This document shows positions 63,138 through 64,000 of a DNA stretch of 64,000 nt, piece after piece. Within the stretch, counting starts at the first letter, position 1, and every line of letters starts with the position of its first letter. The stretch is from Candidatus Nitricoxidireducens bremensis. GTDB lineage: Bacteria; Pseudomonadota; Gammaproteobacteria; Burkholderiales; Rhodocyclaceae. The DNA lies in contig JAOTRT010000004.1 of the NCBI GenBank assembly GCA_030247725.1, forward strand, positions 62,001-126,000. Reading direction: 5' to 3'. The translations under genes and the position numbers were made by a program. Below the pieces are notes generated by a model. It was not told the DNA's origin and searched no databases. It saw only the letters and a list, made by a program, of their open reading frames with translations.

Positions 63138-64000
63138 TCAGGCGGCCGGGGCCGGTGCCGTCGGTGCCGCACCGGGGGAGGCATCGCCGCCGGAAGACTT
63201 GGGCGGCATGCTGGTGGGCTTGGGCTCCCGCGGCGGCTTGCCTTCCATGATGTCGTTGATCTGGTCGGCGTCGATGGTTTCCCACTCCAGCAGGGCGGCG
63301 GTCATGGCCTCGACCTTGTCGCGGTTCTCTTCAAGCAGGCGGCGCGCCAGGGCGTACTGCTCGTCGAGGATGCGGCGAATTTCCGCATCCACCTTCTGCA
63401 GGGAGGCCTCCGACATGTTCTTGTGGGTGGTGACGGAGCGGCCGAGGAAGATCTCGCCCTCCTCTTCCCCATAGACCATGGGGCCGAGGCTGTCGGACAT
63501 GCCCCACTGGGTGACCATGCGCCGCGCCAGGTCGGTGGCGCGCTGGAAGTCGTTGGAGGCGCCGGTGGTCATCTGGTCCATGAACAGTTCTTCGGCGATG
63601 CGTCCGCCGAAAAGGACGGCGATGGTGGACAGCAGGCGGATGCGGTCCTGGCTGTAGCGGTCTTCCGTCGGCAGTTGCATGGTCAGACCGAGGGCGCGAC
63701 CGCGCGGGATGATGGTGACCTTGTGCACCGGGTCGGTCTTCGGCATCAGCTTGGCGACGACGGCGTGGCCGGACTCGTGGTAGGCGGTGTTCTTGCGCTC
63801 CTCCTCGGGCATGACCATGGAGCGGCGCTCGGCACCCATCATGATCTTGTCCTTGGCGCGCTCGAAGTCCTCCATGTCCACCAGGCGCTTGTTGGAGCGG
63901 GCGGCGAACAGGGCGGCCTCGTTCACCAGATTGGCCAGGTCGGCGCCGGCAAAACCGGGGCAGCCGCGGGCCAGCACGGAGGCATCCACGTCCGGTGCCA
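63138..64000 (-). CDS. ftsH: ATP-dependent zinc metalloprotease FtsH (partial, 5' end outside window)
   Basis: C-terminal ~287 codons of the membrane-anchored AAA+ protease degrading misfolded membrane proteins, LpxC and others. Visible are the end of the AAA domain (RGCPGFAGADLANLVNEAAL), the zinc site AYHESGHAVVAKLMP, the third-ligand region ASNDFQRATDLARRMVTQWG and a Pro/Ala-rich tail. In relatives folP and glmM follow directly; here a terminator and 26.6 kb of other genes intervene. Confidence 0.97.
   Translation of the reverse strand, partial: APDVDASVLARGCPGFAGADLANLVNEAALFAARSNKRLVDMEDFERAKDKIMMGAERRSMVMPEEERKNTAYHESGHAVVAKLMPKTDPVHKVTIIPRGRALGLTMQLPTEDRYSQDRIRLLSTIAVLFGGRIAEELFMDQMTTGASNDFQRATDLARRMVTQWGMSDSLGPMVYGEEEGEIFLGRSVTTHKNMSEASLQKVDAEIRRILDEQYALARRLLEENRDKVEAMTAALLEWETIDADQINDIMEGKPPREPKPTSMPPKSSGGDASPGAAPTAPAPAA

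Overview
The window reads as chromosome of a high-GC beta-proteobacterium, most likely a member of the Rhodocyclales (Azoarcus/Thauera/Dechloromonas-like). The reasons are the gene order tpiA-secG-tRNA-Leu-nuoA..., the pst-phoU operon beside it, the ftsH/folP/glmM genes on the same strand, the presence of a dsrS-type gene, and high-GC intergenic hairpin repeats. The genus assignment is inference; no rRNA gene is present.

Layout. 1-9.0 kb: complex I operon (nuoA to nuoJ, minus strand; nuoJ runs off the edge) headed by tRNA-Leu(GAG). 9.1-15.05 kb: secG, tpiA, phoU and pstSCAB with a good Pho box. 15.1-16.7 kb: a lipid-type GT4 glycosyltransferase and diacylglycerol kinase, divergent from pstS. 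16.7-20.4 kb: an accessory island with an IS110-family element inside a REP-like palindrome, an Abi/UG-type reverse transcriptase of clearly lower GC preceded by two perfect hairpins, an intact copy of the same palindrome, and a DUF4160/DUF2442 pair. 20.5-23.2 kb: a second GT4 glycosyltransferase, a PAP2 phosphatase and a zinc-phospholipase-C-like protein. Together with the first glycosyltransferase and DgkA these look like membrane-lipid remodelling under phosphate limitation. 23.2-34.35 kb: a dense signalling block. An Hsb-like set (STAS protein, REC-PP2C phosphatase, PAS-GGDEF-EAL), an arginase, a degenerate EAL-CBS-GGDEF protein, and a siaABCD-like operon (PP2C phosphatase, SiaB kinase, SiaC phosphoprotein, EAL-CBS-GGDEF) in which one CBS-like module recurs in three proteins. 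A Pho-box-like site with ideal -10 spacing precedes the sia-like operon.

34.3-36.5 kb: glmM and folP. 36.5-63.1 kb: a long accessory stretch separating folP from ftsH, which are normally adjacent in beta-proteobacteria. It holds a thioredoxin-DsbD-like fusion, a TetR-controlled DevBCA/MacB-type exporter, a CBS/HPP pair, a metal(loid) block (ArsP-like permease with small thioredoxin, CDF exporter, CcdA plus thioredoxin lipoprotein, thiolase, then arsA, arsD, acr3, arsC and arsR interleaved with two ECF sigma factors and an AhpD-like protein), a DsbA/FrnE-like protein, an RlmN/Cfr-like enzyme, DsrS, a MoxR/DUF2201 pair with SseB, a PocR-PAS histidine kinase and a DUF808 membrane protein. Three copies of a ~290-bp structured repeat sit exactly at the stop codons of acr3, arsC and the DUF2201 gene. 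The window ends inside ftsH, which has a clear intrinsic terminator.

Functional logic: respiration and housekeeping genes form the conserved backbone. Two accessory blocks have grown in it: one tied to phosphate status, lipids and c-di-GMP signalling, the other to metal(loid) stress. A probable phage-defence cassette lies in the first.
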